Of a stretch of DNA of 37,837 nucleotides, positions 1 through 8,133 are shown in pieces (the stretch's first letter is position 1; the number at the start of each line of letters is the position of its first letter). Location: the NCBI GenBank assembly GCA_902801685.1, contig CADCIZ010000009.1, forward strand, positions 1 to 37,837. Direction: 5' to 3'. The notes beneath the pieces are model-generated. The model made no database searches. It saw only the letters and a program-made list of their open reading frames with translations, and was not told where the DNA came from. The translations under genes were made by a program, and so were the position numbers. This stretch comes from an uncultured Erysipelotrichaceae bacterium (lineage in GTDB: Bacteria > Bacillota_I > Bacilli_A > RF39 > UBA660).

Positions 1-105
1 TTTTAAAAAATATAGTTTTTGAAGTCTTTTGGCGTGGGATTCTTTTCCAAATTTAATTTTTTTTATAAAAGCTATTGACTTTTAATAGTTAGCCTTTCTA
101 AGGTA

Positions 106-134
106 ATTATATCATTTACTAATTCCTATTTCAA
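106..134 (-). promoter_or_regulatory. Promoter firing leftward out of the window
   Basis: Read on the minus strand there is TTGAAA (129-134), a 17-bp spacer, and TATAAT (106-111), a near-consensus housekeeping promoter. Transcription would start near 99 and run leftward off the window. The first 100 nt of the product contain no start codon with a ribosome-binding site that I can see. It may be a leader or a small RNA whose body lies outside. No RNA family was recognised. Confidence 0.6.
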
Positions 135-140
135 TATAGA

Positions 141-167
141 AAAAGAAAAAAATGACATAAGTCATTT
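141..167 (-). terminator. Terminator of the cold-shock gene
   Basis: AAATGAC (150-156) and GTCATTT (161-167) form a 7-bp stem with an ATAA loop. On the minus strand it is followed by a T-rich run (150-141). It sits 13 nt past the stop of the cold-shock gene. The stem is short and not GC-rich, so it is a moderate-strength intrinsic terminator at best. Confidence 0.55.
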
Positions 168-179
168 CTATACATCGAA

Positions 180-398
180 CTACACAAGCGCATCTTTAAG
201 TTCAATAACATTTTTTGCTTGTAAGCCTTTATCAGTTCTAACTAAGTCGAATTTAACATATTGTCCTTCAACTAGTGTTTTATAACCTTCTGATAAAATT
301 GCTGAGTAATGAACAAAAATATCTTCTTGATCATTATACTCAATAAATCCAAAGCCTTTTTCGTTATTAAACCATTTAACTTTTCCAGTAATCATCAT
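180..398 (-). CDS. csp: Cold-shock family RNA chaperone (CspA-like)
   Basis: This 72-residue protein has the full length of a single cold-shock domain. It carries both RNP motifs, KGFGFIEY (RNP1) and DIFVHYSAI (RNP2), whose aromatic residues stack on single-stranded RNA or DNA. Such proteins act in the cytoplasm as RNA chaperones, often at low temperature or in stationary phase. The first of two adjacent ATG codons is chosen because GGGAG lies 8 nt upstream of it. The gene is monocistronic: it is divergent from agrB on the right and has its own terminator on the left. The specific paralogue name (cspA, B, C) cannot be assigned. Confidence 0.93.
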   Translation of the reverse strand: MMITGKVKWFNNEKGFGFIEYNDQEDIFVHYSAILSEGYKTLVEGQYVKFDLVRTDKGLQAKNVIELKDALV

Positions 399-434
399 TC
401 ATACATCTCCCTTCTAGTAATCTCTTACGATATC

Positions 435-463
435 AGTATATCATAAATTGATACTCTAATATC
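435..463 (-). promoter_or_regulatory. Weak candidate promoter of csp
   Basis: On the minus strand a TATACT -10 element (435-440) lies 17 bp downstream of a poor -35 (GATATT-like). It would leave a leader of only about 30 nt before the csp start. Long cold-shock leaders usually start further upstream, so another start site is possible. The stretch 464-643 shows no other gene. Confidence 0.35.
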
Positions 464-643
464 TATTTTTCGTTCGACATATTTCGACAAAAGCCGAACA
501 GATTAATTATATAATAAATTTATACTTAATTTCATTAATTTGCCATAAAACAATATTTTTCTTGCATCAAAATAATTTTTCTTATACTTATATAATACTT
601 TTATCATTTAAAGCAAATAATTAATTACATAGTTCAAGAAGCC

Positions 644-672
644 TTGTCGAATACATTTTTTATATCTATAAT
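644..672 (+). promoter_or_regulatory. Promoter of agrB-agrD
   Basis: TTGTCG (644-649), a 17-bp spacer and a perfect TATAAT (667-672) stand just upstream of agrB. They predict a leader of roughly 15 nt that includes the ribosome-binding site. Paired LytTR-type binding repeats, expected if AgrA drives this promoter, are not obvious by eye in 540-643. Confidence 0.6.
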
Positions 673-692
673 GCAGTTAATAGGTGAGGAGT

Positions 693-1310
693 ATGAAGAA
701 AGTAATCATTAATCACTGGATGAAAATTATAAAAGAGAAAAAAAATTTTAATGATAAAAAATTATCTGAAATAGAGTATGGTCTTACTGGATTATACTTA
801 ACAATTTCTAAACTAATAGTAATTGTAGTCGTAGCTTTAATACTGGGAATATTTAAGGAAATGATAACATTCTTACTTATATATAATATATTAAGAATGC
901 CTTCATTCGGCATTCATGCAACAAAAAGTTGGATTTGTCTTGTATCATCATTAATCATATTTATTGGATTTCCAATACTATGTATAAACATTAAATTAAC
1001 AACAACAATTAAAATAATTATAGGATTTTTTGGATGTATACTTATGTTTAAAAATAGTCCAGCAGATACAAAAAAAAGACCAATAGTTAATCACAAAAGA
1101 AGATTAATATATAAAATTATTTCAACAATACTTGCAATTATTTTTGTAACCTTAAGTATATTAATAAAAAATAATTATATATCCAATTGCTTAATATTTG
1201 GATTAGTTCTTCAAAATATATTAATATCACCATTAACATATAAAATATTTAAACAACCATATAATAATTATAAAGAATTTTTAAGATTAAATCCAAATTT
1301 TCTGAATTAA
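693..1310 (+). CDS. agrB: AgrB-like autoinducer-processing protease
   Basis: AgrB is a membrane cysteine endopeptidase. It cuts the C-terminal tail off the AgrD precursor and helps form the cyclic peptide signal. This 205-residue protein is highly hydrophobic with several membrane segments. It has the catalytic His75 and Cys82 spaced as in the family (FGIHATKSWIC), followed by the PADTKKRPI segment typical of AgrB. The start is set at the ATG at 693 because AGGTGA at 682-687 precedes it; a GTG at 684 lies inside that site. agrD follows 50 nt downstream on the same strand. The cognate kinase and regulator are on the opposite strand. Confidence 0.9.
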   Translation: MKKVIINHWMKIIKEKKNFNDKKLSEIEYGLTGLYLTISKLIVIVVVALILGIFKEMITFLLIYNILRMPSFGIHATKSWICLVSSLIIFIGFPILCINIKLTTTIKIIIGFFGCILMFKNSPADTKKRPIVNHKRRLIYKIISTILAIIFVTLSILIKNNYISNCLIFGLVLQNILISPLTYKIFKQPYNNYKEFLRLNPNFLN

Positions 1311-1360
1311 GTTATACATGTTATTTAGCATTAACATATATAATAGAAAGGAGGGTCGTT

Positions 1361-1480
1361 ATGGGATTTTTTGCAAATATTTTAGCTGCACTTGGTATTG
1401 GAAGTGCTGCAACTGGAAGTCAAGCTTGTCATTGGTTTTTAATTGACGAACCTGAATGCCCAGAAAGTTTAATTAAATAA
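1361..1480 (+). CDS. agrD: AgrD-like autoinducing peptide precursor
   Basis: This 39-residue gene is preceded by a strong AAAGGAGGG site 6 nt upstream. The peptide has the three AgrD parts: an amphipathic hydrophobic N-terminus (MGFFANILAALGIG), a signal core with one cysteine (Cys23, CHWFLI), and an acidic C-terminal recognition tail (DEPECPESL), which parallels the DEVEVPKEL tail of staphylococcal AgrD. AgrB would cleave before the tail and leave a thiolactone of 5 or 6 residues (CHWFL or CHWFLI). A second cysteine (Cys33) within the recognition tail is unusual. The position directly after agrB supports the call. The mature signal length is inferred. Confidence 0.88.
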   Translation: MGFFANILAALGIGSAATGSQACHWFLIDEPECPESLIK

Positions 1481-1491
1481 ATAGAATTATA

Positions 1492-1538
1492 TAAAAAAAT
1501 GATTGTAAAGAATTAATATAGAAAACAATCGTTTTTTT
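1492..1538. terminator. Bidirectional terminator between agrD and agrC
   Basis: GATTGT (1501-1506) and ACAATC (1525-1530) form the core of a stem. Flanking A and T runs (1492-1499 and 1532-1538) extend it to about 14 bp with one G-T pair and an 18-nt loop. The A run on one side and T run on the other allow termination of both convergent transcripts. Confidence 0.7.
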
Positions 1539-2838
1539 ATATTTTTTTCTTTAACTTTATAATTAATATTTGTGAAAACACATTTTTTGTAATTTCTTTT
1601 TTATTTGATAATCTTTTATTACTATCGACTATTTTTTTTACTAACTGAAGCCCATAACCTCGATCTTTTCCTTTATTTGATTTCAAAATATTCTTCGATT
1701 CTATATTTTGTATTTCGTGATTATTTTTAATAATTATATACATATTATTATCGGCAACATGCATATCAATATTAATAAACTTTTCTTTGATATTACAAGT
1801 TTCATCTATGGCGTTATCTATAAATACTCCCAATATTTCACAAATATCTACAATATCATTATCATCAATATTAGATAATAATTTATTAGTAATTAGTTTA
1901 TCAATATTAAGATTAAAACTAATATTTTTTTCTTTCATATTTAGTAATTTGTTATAAATTAATCCCCTTATCCCACCTTCAGGAAGTTTTAAAGTCATAT
2001 CCATTATTTCGTTATATAGTTTATTATTATGATTAATTAGAGAATTAACATATTTTTTCACCTTTTCATCTTTCGTCATAGATACGATGGTTAAAAGCTG
2101 ATTTTTGTTTTCGTGATTCATTATTCTATATTCATTAATAACATTTTCTTGAGATTGTAAACTATCTAAACTAGTATTATATTTTAATTTTATTCTATAA
2201 TATCGATTCTGATAGTTTAATATAACGACTGTTATAATTACATAAATTATAGATATTAGTATATTAATTGTTACAGATATTTTAACATTATTCTGAAAAT
2301 AAGTAGATGCAAATACAGAAGTAATACCAAAAACAGTAAAAGAAATAAATAATATAAATTTTTTTACATTAATATTTAAAGTAATTTTATAAAAAAAATT
2401 ACAAATACAACTAAATATTCTTACTTTAGAAATAATAATTGTTATTAATCCTATAAAACAATCAAAAATAATTTGTAATTTAAGTGATGTTGTAATATTA
2501 CTCATTTTTAAGTTAAATACCATATTACAGAGCAAAACCAGAATTGCTTCACTTAAAATTATTAATATCTCTCCAATAAAAACAGCAACAATACATTTTT
2601 TAATATCATCACTCATTATATACTTACAAAAGAAAATTGCTATTATTATCGTTCCAACTCCTTTTATTAAAGTTGGTGAATATTTATAATTTAAAAATGT
2701 AAACAATGTCAATAATACTATTAATAAATGCGTTTTGTATTTTTTTAATATTTCATTTTTTCTAAATAAGTTACACCATACAACTACTTCAGAAAAAGAT
2801 AATATATAATCAGATAAAAATTCAAATATTAGATTCAT
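1537..2838 (-). CDS. agrC: AgrC-like sensor histidine kinase
   Basis: This 433-residue kinase is the likely receptor for the AgrD-derived peptide. The first 210 residues form about six hydrophobic membrane segments. A linker follows with the probable phosphoacceptor His242 (MNHENKNQL), and then a GHKL ATPase domain with an N box (GVFIDNAIDE, Asn342) and a glycine box (KDRGYGLQLVKK, near 391-402). This is the HPK10/AgrC layout. The start codon overlaps the stop of agrA (ATGA), so the two are translationally coupled, with agrA first. That order is the reverse of staphylococcal agrC-agrA. Ligand specificity is inferred from the neighbourhood only. Confidence 0.88.
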   Translation of the reverse strand: MNLIFEFLSDYILSFSEVVVWCNLFRKNEILKKYKTHLLIVLLTLFTFLNYKYSPTLIKGVGTIIIAIFFCKYIMSDDIKKCIVAVFIGEILIILSEAILVLLCNMVFNLKMSNITTSLKLQIIFDCFIGLITIIISKVRIFSCICNFFYKITLNINVKKFILFISFTVFGITSVFASTYFQNNVKISVTINILISIIYVIITVVILNYQNRYYRIKLKYNTSLDSLQSQENVINEYRIMNHENKNQLLTIVSMTKDEKVKKYVNSLINHNNKLYNEIMDMTLKLPEGGIRGLIYNKLLNMKEKNISFNLNIDKLITNKLLSNIDDNDIVDICEILGVFIDNAIDETCNIKEKFINIDMHVADNNMYIIIKNNHEIQNIESKNILKSNKGKDRGYGLQLVKKIVDSNKRLSNKKEITKNVFSQILIIKLKKKI

Positions 2839-3539
2839 AATATCATCTCCTTTTTATATTTGTTTGAAAGTAAATCAGTATAATAGTTGTTATCAAAATA
2901 TATTATCCTTTTACTGTAATCAATTCTTGATATTCTAGTCTTATTTACAATACAAGCTCTATGTGTTTGAATAAATCTATCATCTAACATTAATTGTAAT
3001 TTTGATAATGACTTACGTACTTTATACTCAATATAATCTGTTTTAATAGTTGTTCTTCTTTCAAAAGTATCTTTGGATAAATATAATATATCATTTAAAT
3101 CAATAATATATGTATTTGTTCCATCTTCAATTCTTAAAACTCTTTTCATTTTTATAAGATTAATTGCTTTATGAAGAACTTGATTTAATCTTTTATCCAA
3201 ATTATCGAATTTATTAACAAATGACAAAAACATTAAATCATTATTTAATATAATATGTCCTAATTCATCATGCCCTGTTAAAAAAATAATTACACTTTCT
3301 AAATCTTTATGTCTTATTTCTCTTGCAACATCTATACCAGATCTAGATGGCGTCTCAATATCTAATATATAAATTCTAAATGGGACTTTTGATTTTAAAA
3401 ACTTCATGAAATTATCATTATAGTCTGAATAAAGATACTTATTATAGTTATATTTATTTGTTTTCATGAATTTATCAACTAATTTTGTTACTCTTTCTAA
3501 ATCTCTTTTATTATCATCACAAATAGCTATATTTATCAT
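2835..3539 (-). CDS. agrA: AgrA-like LytTR response regulator
   Basis: This is a response regulator of 234 residues. It has an N-terminal receiver domain (acidic pocket near CDDN, phosphoacceptor Asp60 in YILDIE) and a C-terminal LytTR DNA-binding domain (about 135-234, including RFIQTHRACIVN). It would be phosphorylated by the adjacent AgrC and activate agr-type promoters. The start is the ATG at 3539: AAGGAG stands 8 nt upstream, and a GTG at 3548 lies too close to that site to be used. The gene ends in TGA overlapping agrC by four bases. Confidence 0.88.
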   Translation of the reverse strand: MINIAICDDNKRDLERVTKLVDKFMKTNKYNYNKYLYSDYNDNFMKFLKSKVPFRIYILDIETPSRSGIDVAREIRHKDLESVIIFLTGHDELGHIILNNDLMFLSFVNKFDNLDKRLNQVLHKAINLIKMKRVLRIEDGTNTYIIDLNDILYLSKDTFERRTTIKTDYIEYKVRKSLSKLQLMLDDRFIQTHRACIVNKTRISRIDYSKRIIYFDNNYYTDLLSNKYKKEMIL

Positions 3540-3581
3540 TAAATCCACTCCTTCCTTGTTAACATTCAGCTAACCGCACAT

Positions 3582-3610
3582 ATATTATCATAAAAATATA
3601 TAAATTGCAA
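3582..3610 (-). promoter_or_regulatory. Promoter of agrA-agrC
   Basis: On the minus strand there is TTGCAA (3605-3610), a 17-bp spacer and TAATAT (3582-3587), giving a leader of about 35 nt before agrA. It lies between the end of the ribosomal operon and agrA. The gap 3549-3662 shows no clear hairpin terminator after rplQ, so read-through from the ribosomal operon into agrA is possible. Confidence 0.55.
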
Positions 3611-3662
3611 ATATATATAAGAAAATTAGACTATTTATGAACAAAAAAAAGAAAAAGACACA

Positions 3663-4019
3663 TTATTTTGCATCTTCCTCAACTAATTCTAATATTACCA
3701 TTAAAGCATCATCACCACGACGTTCTGTTAACTTTAATATTCTTGTATATCCACCATTACGATTAGCATATTTTGGTGCTAATTCATCAAAAACTTTTTT
3801 AACAACTACACTGTCATTATGCATAAAAGCTAATGCTTTTCTTCTAGCAACTAAAGACCCGTCCTTACCATAAGAAATCATCTTATCAACAAATTTGCGA
3901 ACTTCTTTAGCTCTTTTTTCTGTTGTTTCAATTTTTCCATTCATAAGAACATCTCTAGTTAAGTTTGCAAGCATACTTCTTCTATGCTTATTAGTACGTC
4001 CTAATTTTCTGTAAGCCAT
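3663..4019 (-). CDS. rplQ: 50S ribosomal protein L17
   Basis: L17 binds 23S rRNA near the exit-tunnel side of the large subunit. The 118-residue protein begins [20 protein letters not shown], the family signature, and has the bacterial length for Firmicutes. It is the last gene of the alpha operon, 17 nt after rpoA, with AGGAGG upstream of its ATG. The next gene on the strand (agrA) is unrelated, so the ribosomal cluster ends here. Confidence 0.97.
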   Translation of the reverse strand: MAYRKLGRTNKHRRSMLANLTRDVLMNGKIETTEKRAKEVRKFVDKMISYGKDGSLVARRKALAFMHNDSVVVKKVFDELAPKYANRNGGYTRILKLTERRGDDALMVILELVEEDAK

Positions 4020-4036
4020 ACAAATCCTCCTAACTA

Positions 4037-4987
4037 TTAATCATCTTCACGGAATTTAAGTCCCATTTCTTTAACTTTTTCCATTACCTCTTTCAAAGAT
4101 TTTTTACCTAAATTACGAACTTTCATCATTTCTAACTCAGATTTTGCAGTTAAATCACCTAAAGTATTAACACCAGCTCTTTTTAAACAGTTATATGCAC
4201 GAACTGAGAAATCTAAATCATCAATTGATGTTTCTAATTTTTTTAGCTTAGTATCTTCCTTTTTAGCATTCATTATACCTGTAATATCAGCAATCTCATT
4301 AATTTCAGCAACAATATTTAAATGTTCAATCATAATTCTTGCAGCTAATGCCATTGCTTCTTCAGGTCTAATTGATCCTTTTGTACTAACTTCCATAATT
4401 AATTTATCGTAATTAGCATCTTGACCTATACGAGCGCTTTCTACTTCATAACTTACTCTTTCAATTGGAGAATAAATTGCATCTATTGCGATAAAACCAA
4501 CTTCTTCTCCTTCAATATATTTTTTATTCTCATTAGCAGGTACATATCCTCTGCCGTTTGCAATAATAATATCCATATTTAGTTTTCCGCCCTTAGCAAG
4601 GGTAGCAATTTCTTGTTCTGGATTAACTATTTCAATATCAGAATCTTTTTCGATATCTCCTGCAGTTACAACACCTTCATTATTAGCGTGTAAGCTTAAC
4701 TTTTTTGTTTCATTAGATTTATTTCTAACGACAACGTTTTTTAAATTAAGAACGATTGTTGTAACATCTTCAACAATACCATCAATTGTCTGGAATTCGT
4801 GCATTACACCATCAATTTTTACTGCAACTATTGCTGATCCAGGCATGCTTGATAACATTATTCTTCTAAGAGAATTTCCTAAAGTAGTACCAAATCCTCT
4901 TTCTAATGGTTCAAGTTCAAATTTACCGTAATTTTTATTATCAACATAATCAGTTATTTTATAAATTGGTTTTTCAAATTTTAACAT
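4037..4987 (-). CDS. rpoA: RNA polymerase alpha subunit
   Basis: Alpha dimerises to start RNA polymerase assembly and contacts UP elements and activators. The 316-residue protein has the N-terminal domain ([20 protein letters not shown]) and the C-terminal helix-hairpin-helix domain ([18 protein letters not shown], then VRNLGKKSL). The start is placed at the ATG at 4987, preceded by AAGGAGTGATAAA. A longer reading to 5035 runs back into rpsK and would add 16 unrelated residues. It lies 17 nt after rpsK and 17 nt before rplQ in the usual alpha-operon order. Confidence 0.96.
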   Translation of the reverse strand: MLKFEKPIYKITDYVDNKNYGKFELEPLERGFGTTLGNSLRRIMLSSMPGSAIVAVKIDGVMHEFQTIDGIVEDVTTIVLNLKNVVVRNKSNETKKLSLHANNEGVVTAGDIEKDSDIEIVNPEQEIATLAKGGKLNMDIIIANGRGYVPANENKKYIEGEEVGFIAIDAIYSPIERVSYEVESARIGQDANYDKLIMEVSTKGSIRPEEAMALAARIMIEHLNIVAEINEIADITGIMNAKKEDTKLKKLETSIDDLDFSVRAYNCLKRAGVNTLGDLTAKSELEMMKVRNLGKKSLKEVMEKVKEMGLKFREDD

Positions 4988-5004
4988 TTTATCACTCCTT
5001 TTTA

Positions 5005-5388
5005 TTAACCACGTGGACGCTTTGGTGGACGACATCCATTATGTGGAACTGGTGTAACATCAGTTATAGATGTAATTTCTAAACCTGCTGTTTGAAGTGA
5101 ACGAATAGCTGTTTCTCTACCTGATCCTAAACCTTTTACATAAACTTCAACTTTTTTCATTCCCATATCTACAGCTGCCTTACCTGCTGCTTCAGCACTC
5201 ATACCAGCTGCAAATGGAGTTGACTTCTTACTTCCTTTGAAACCTAAAGTTCCAGCAGAAGCCCAACTTACTGCGTTACCATCTTTATCACTTATTGTAA
5301 CTATTGTATTATTAAATGTTGAATGAATAAAAGCTTTACCTTCTGGTACAGTCTTTTTTACTTTCCTTTTTCTTGCCTTGTAAGCCAT
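5005..5388 (-). CDS. rpsK: 30S ribosomal protein S11
   Basis: S11 lies on the platform of the small subunit near the anticodon of the E-site tRNA. The 127 residues match the usual bacterial length. They include the conserved [16 protein letters not shown] segment and the C-terminal [15 protein letters not shown] tail. AGGAGG precedes the ATG. It sits between rpsM and rpoA, the standard order. Confidence 0.97.
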   Translation of the reverse strand: MAYKARKRKVKKTVPEGKAFIHSTFNNTIVTISDKDGNAVSWASAGTLGFKGSKKSTPFAAGMSAEAAGKAAVDMGMKKVEVYVKGLGSGRETAIRSLQTAGLEITSITDVTPVPHNGCRPPKRPRG

Positions 5389-5409
5389 TGTTTAACCTCC
5401 TTTTAACAA

Positions 5410-5775
5410 CTATTTCTTCTTATTAGCAACTACTTTTCCTCTACCTTTACGAGTTCTAGCATTTCTATTTGTTCTTTGTCCTCTTACTGGTAGACCTTTT
5501 TTATGACGAGTTCCTTGATAAGAATTAATCTCCATTTTAGTTTTAATATTCATGTTAACTTCACGACGTAAATCACCTTCAGTTAGATATTTATTTACCT
5601 CATCACGAATAGCTACTAATTCATCATTAGATAAACTACCTGCTTTTTTGTTAACATCAACTTTAGCATCTTTTAATATTGTTTTAGCTAAACTTCTTCC
5701 TATACCATAAATATAAGTTAAAGAAATTTCGATTCTTTTATTATTTGGTATATCTACACCTTTAATACGTGCCAT
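5410..5775 (-). CDS. rpsM: 30S ribosomal protein S13
   Basis: S13 is in the head of the small subunit and forms bridges to the large subunit. The 121-residue protein begins [19 protein letters not shown], has the helix-two-turn-helix region ([13 protein letters not shown]), and ends in a basic tail including [16 protein letters not shown]. The start is the ATG at 5775, with AGGAGGTG just upstream. A longer open frame to 5823 has no ribosome-binding site and overlaps rpmJ. The rpmJ stop codon almost touches this ribosome-binding site, so the pair is probably coupled. Confidence 0.97.
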   Translation of the reverse strand: MARIKGVDIPNNKRIEISLTYIYGIGRSLAKTILKDAKVDVNKKAGSLSNDELVAIRDEVNKYLTEGDLRREVNMNIKTKMEINSYQGTRHKKGLPVRGQRTNRNARTRKGRGKVVANKKK

Positions 5776-5788
5776 AAAACACCTCCTA

Positions 5789-5902
5789 TTAACCTTGTCT
5801 TTGCTTATGTTTAGGGTTTTCACAGATTACCATTACTTTACCCTTACGTTTAATAACTTTGCATTTTTCACACATTTTTTTTACTGATGGTTTAACTTTC
5901 AT
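5789..5902 (-). CDS. rpmJ: 50S ribosomal protein L36 (zinc-binding form)
   Basis: This short gene encodes 37 residues starting [15 protein letters not shown], the exact usual size of L36. Cys11, Cys14, Cys27 and His32 form the zinc ribbon, so this is the zinc-dependent paralogue. It lies between infA and rpsM as in most bacteria, and AGGAGGTATA precedes its ATG. L36 packs against 23S rRNA close to the peptidyl transferase side. Confidence 0.96.
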   Translation of the reverse strand: MKVKPSVKKMCEKCKVIKRKGKVMVICENPKHKQRQG

Positions 5903-5912
5903 ATTATACCTC

Positions 5913-6128
5913 CTACTTTCTATAGGTTATACGCCCACGTGTTAAATCGTATGTTGATATTTCAACAACAACTCTATCACCAGCTAAGATACGAATCATA
6001 TTCATTCGCATTTTACCTGAAACGTTGGCCTCAATTACGTGTTTATTAGCTAGTTCAACTTTGAACTTATAGCCAGGTAACACCTCTAATACTTTTCCTT
6101 CCATTTCAATAACATCATCTTTTGCCAT
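5913..6128 (-). CDS. infA: Translation initiation factor IF-1
   Basis: IF-1 is a small OB-fold protein that occupies the A site during initiation and works with IF-2 and IF-3. The 71-residue product begins [19 protein letters not shown] and carries the family's RGRITYR ending. The ATG at 6128 is preceded by AAAGGAGTGATAAG. Upstream in-frame ATGs (to 6155) lie before that site and are not used. In most Firmicutes map stands between adk and infA; here there is only a 97-bp gap. Confidence 0.96.
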   Translation of the reverse strand: MAKDDVIEMEGKVLEVLPGYKFKVELANKHVIEANVSGKMRMNMIRILAGDRVVVEISTYDLTRGRITYRK

Positions 6129-6228
6129 CTTATCACTCCTTTTTATATCCATCATACAAGTGAATTATGACTTGTCATTATAGGATAGTATCATTACCAT
6201 AGTTTCATATCAAATTAGAGTTGCTCCT
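6129..6228 (-). promoter_or_regulatory. infA leader region with two small inverted repeats
   Basis: This gap holds ACAAGT (6156-6161) facing ACTTGT (6170-6175). At the adk stop there is a 7-bp stem, ATTAGAG (6214-6220) with CTCTAAT (6227-6233), without a good T-run. A weak promoter-like pair (TTGATA, 17 bp, TACTAT) can also be read on the minus strand. It occupies the place normally taken by map. A secondary promoter or processing site for the alpha operon is plausible but unproven. Confidence 0.3.
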
Positions 6229-6876
6229 CTAATCTATTATATCTTTAATTTGTTTATGAGTATTACACATATCAACATTTCCATCAATATGATATAAGAT
6301 ATTTTTTTTCTCAAAATAATTAATTAAAGGAGCAGTTTCCTCTAGATATGCATTATATCTTTTTTCATATGTTTCAGCATTGTCATCTTTTCTATGCTTT
6401 AACTCTATATTACAGTCATCACATAGATTTTCATTTCTAGGTTTTAACTTATCTGAATTAACATTGTAAATACGATTACAATTTGGACAAGTTCTTCTAC
6501 CAGTAATTCTAGATGAAGCAATACTTTTATCAATATCGATTGCAAAAACATAATCTATTTTATTACCAATTTCTTCTAACATTTCATCATACTTTTCTGC
6601 TTGATTAATTGTTCTTGGAAATCCATCTAAAATATATCCATTCTTACAATCTTCTTCATTTATTCTATTCTTAATTAATTCAATAATGATTTCATCACTA
6701 ACAAGTTTTCCTTGTTCCATTATCAATTTAATCTCATTAGATAGTGCATCACCTTTTTCAGTCGCACCTCTAAGTAAATCCCCTGTAGAAATTTGTGGAA
6801 TTGAATACTCTTTAGTTAATATTTGAGCTTCAGTTCCTTTCCCCGCAGCAGGCGGAGCAAGTAAAATTATATTCAT
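6229..6876 (-). CDS. adk: Adenylate kinase (zinc LID form)
   Basis: Adenylate kinase interconverts AMP and ATP with two ADP. The 215-residue protein is the long bacterial form. It has a P-loop (APPAAGKGT, residues 7-15), the AMP-binding TGDLLR and GFPRT motifs, and a LID with four cysteines (130, 133, 152, 155) that bind zinc, as in Gram-positive enzymes. The P-loop begins with Ala7 and has Ala10 where GxPGxGKGT is common, a modest deviation. Its ATG overlaps the secY stop by one base (TAATG), so translation is coupled. map does not follow it. Confidence 0.96.
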   Translation of the reverse strand: MNIILLAPPAAGKGTEAQILTKEYSIPQISTGDLLRGATEKGDALSNEIKLIMEQGKLVSDEIIIELIKNRINEEDCKNGYILDGFPRTINQAEKYDEMLEEIGNKIDYVFAIDIDKSIASSRITGRRTCPNCNRIYNVNSDKLKPRNENLCDDCNIELKHRKDDNAETYEKRYNAYLEETAPLINYFEKKNILYHIDGNVDMCNTHKQIKDIID

Positions 6877-8132
6877 TAAAATCTACGTCTCCTATTTTTT
6901 CTTCCGTTCTCATAAGTTCTACTTTTTAATTGACTTTCTAATTGTTTATATGTTTCAAGTGCAACACCAACAACAATTAATAGTCCAGTACCACTTATTG
7001 AAATTATGTGCGATAAACTAGATACTTTACCCAATATTATTGGTAAAGCAGCTAGAATAGCTAAGAAGAATCCACCTACAATAGTAATTCTCTTTAATAC
7101 TTTACTTACATAATTAGTAGTTTCATCACCAGGTCTAACTCCAGGAATATAACCACCATTTTTATTTAAGTTTTCAGCCATTTCTTTTGGCTTTAATTGC
7201 ATAAATGTATAAAAGTAAGTAAATAATATAATTAAGATAATATATATTAATAAACCTGTTGTAGTTGTATAATTAATATATTTAGAAACTACTAATGTAA
7301 ATGTTTCATTTTTTACAAAACTAGCAATTATTTGTGGAATAGCCATAATAGCCGATGCAAAGATTACTGGTATTACTCCTGCACTATTTAATTTGAATGG
7401 TATATAACTTTGATTTGAAATTGTAGATGTTGATTTATTTGCGTACTGAATAGGTAACCTACGTTCAGCAGATTCAACATAAATAACTCCTACAATTACA
7501 ACTAAGAATACCAATATAAATAGTGAGAATAATAGAATTCCAATAAATCCATCAGGAATAAGTGCAGTCCATAAATTAACAAACATAGAAGGTAATACAT
7601 TAATAATACCTGCCATAATTATTAAGGACATACCATTACCTAATCCTTTAATAGTTATTTGATCACCTATCCACATTAATAGAGCAGTACCTGCAGTAAG
7701 AATTAAAGCATATAGCATATAATCCATTGCTGTTCCATTTGAAATATATGCAAATGAATACATATATCCTTGAACAAATGCAAGTATAATACCAAGAACT
7801 CTTGTAATTTGATTTAACTTACGACGTCCAACTCCTCCTTGTTTACTCAAATCTGATAAATATGGAATAATATCCATAGATAAAAGTTGAATAATAATCT
7901 GAGCTGTAATGTATGGTGTAACACTTAAAGCAAATATAGATGCTTTTTCAAATGCTCCACCACTCATCGCATTAAGAATTTCAAAGAAACTTAAATTCTT
8001 AGTTGATACAGTTGCACCAGGAACAGTAATACTAGCTCCAAGTTTAAATATAAATAAAGCTACCAATGTAAATCCAATTTTTTTTAGTAAATCTCTATTT
8101 TTCGGATTGAATAACTGCTTAATGATTTTCAA
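6876..8132 (-). CDS. secY: Protein translocase channel SecY
   Basis: SecY is the ten-helix membrane channel of the Sec pathway; it works with SecA and SecE. The 418-residue protein has the expected hydrophobic segments, the plug region, and the cytosolic loops with conserved basic residues (for example RRLPIQYANK). The start is a TTG at 8132 (TTGAAAATCATT), with GAGGTGA upstream inside the end of rplO; no ATG suits the position. The gene follows rplO by one base and is coupled to adk downstream. Confidence 0.96.
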   Translation of the reverse strand: MKIIKQLFNPKNRDLLKKIGFTLVALFIFKLGASITVPGATVSTKNLSFFEILNAMSGGAFEKASIFALSVTPYITAQIIIQLLSMDIIPYLSDLSKQGGVGRRKLNQITRVLGIILAFVQGYMYSFAYISNGTAMDYMLYALILTAGTALLMWIGDQITIKGLGNGMSLIIMAGIINVLPSMFVNLWTALIPDGFIGILLFSLFILVFLVVIVGVIYVESAERRLPIQYANKSTSTISNQSYIPFKLNSAGVIPVIFASAIMAIPQIIASFVKNETFTLVVSKYINYTTTTGLLIYIILIILFTYFYTFMQLKPKEMAENLNKNGGYIPGVRPGDETTNYVSKVLKRITIVGGFFLAILAALPIILGKVSSLSHIISISGTGLLIVVGVALETYKQLESQLKSRTYENGRKNRRRRF

Positions 8133-8133
8133 A

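Noticed and set aside
540-643. AgrA/LytTR paired binding repeats upstream of agrB
   Set aside because: Imperfect fragments such as TAGTTCAAG exist, but no convincing pair at the expected spacing.
684-692. GTG start for agrB giving MRSMKK
   Set aside because: The GTG lies within the AGGTGAGG ribosome-binding site of the ATG at 693.
4988-5035. Longer rpoA frame starting inside rpsK
   Set aside because: The 16 extra residues are unlike RpoA and the AAGGAG site is just before the ATG at 4987.
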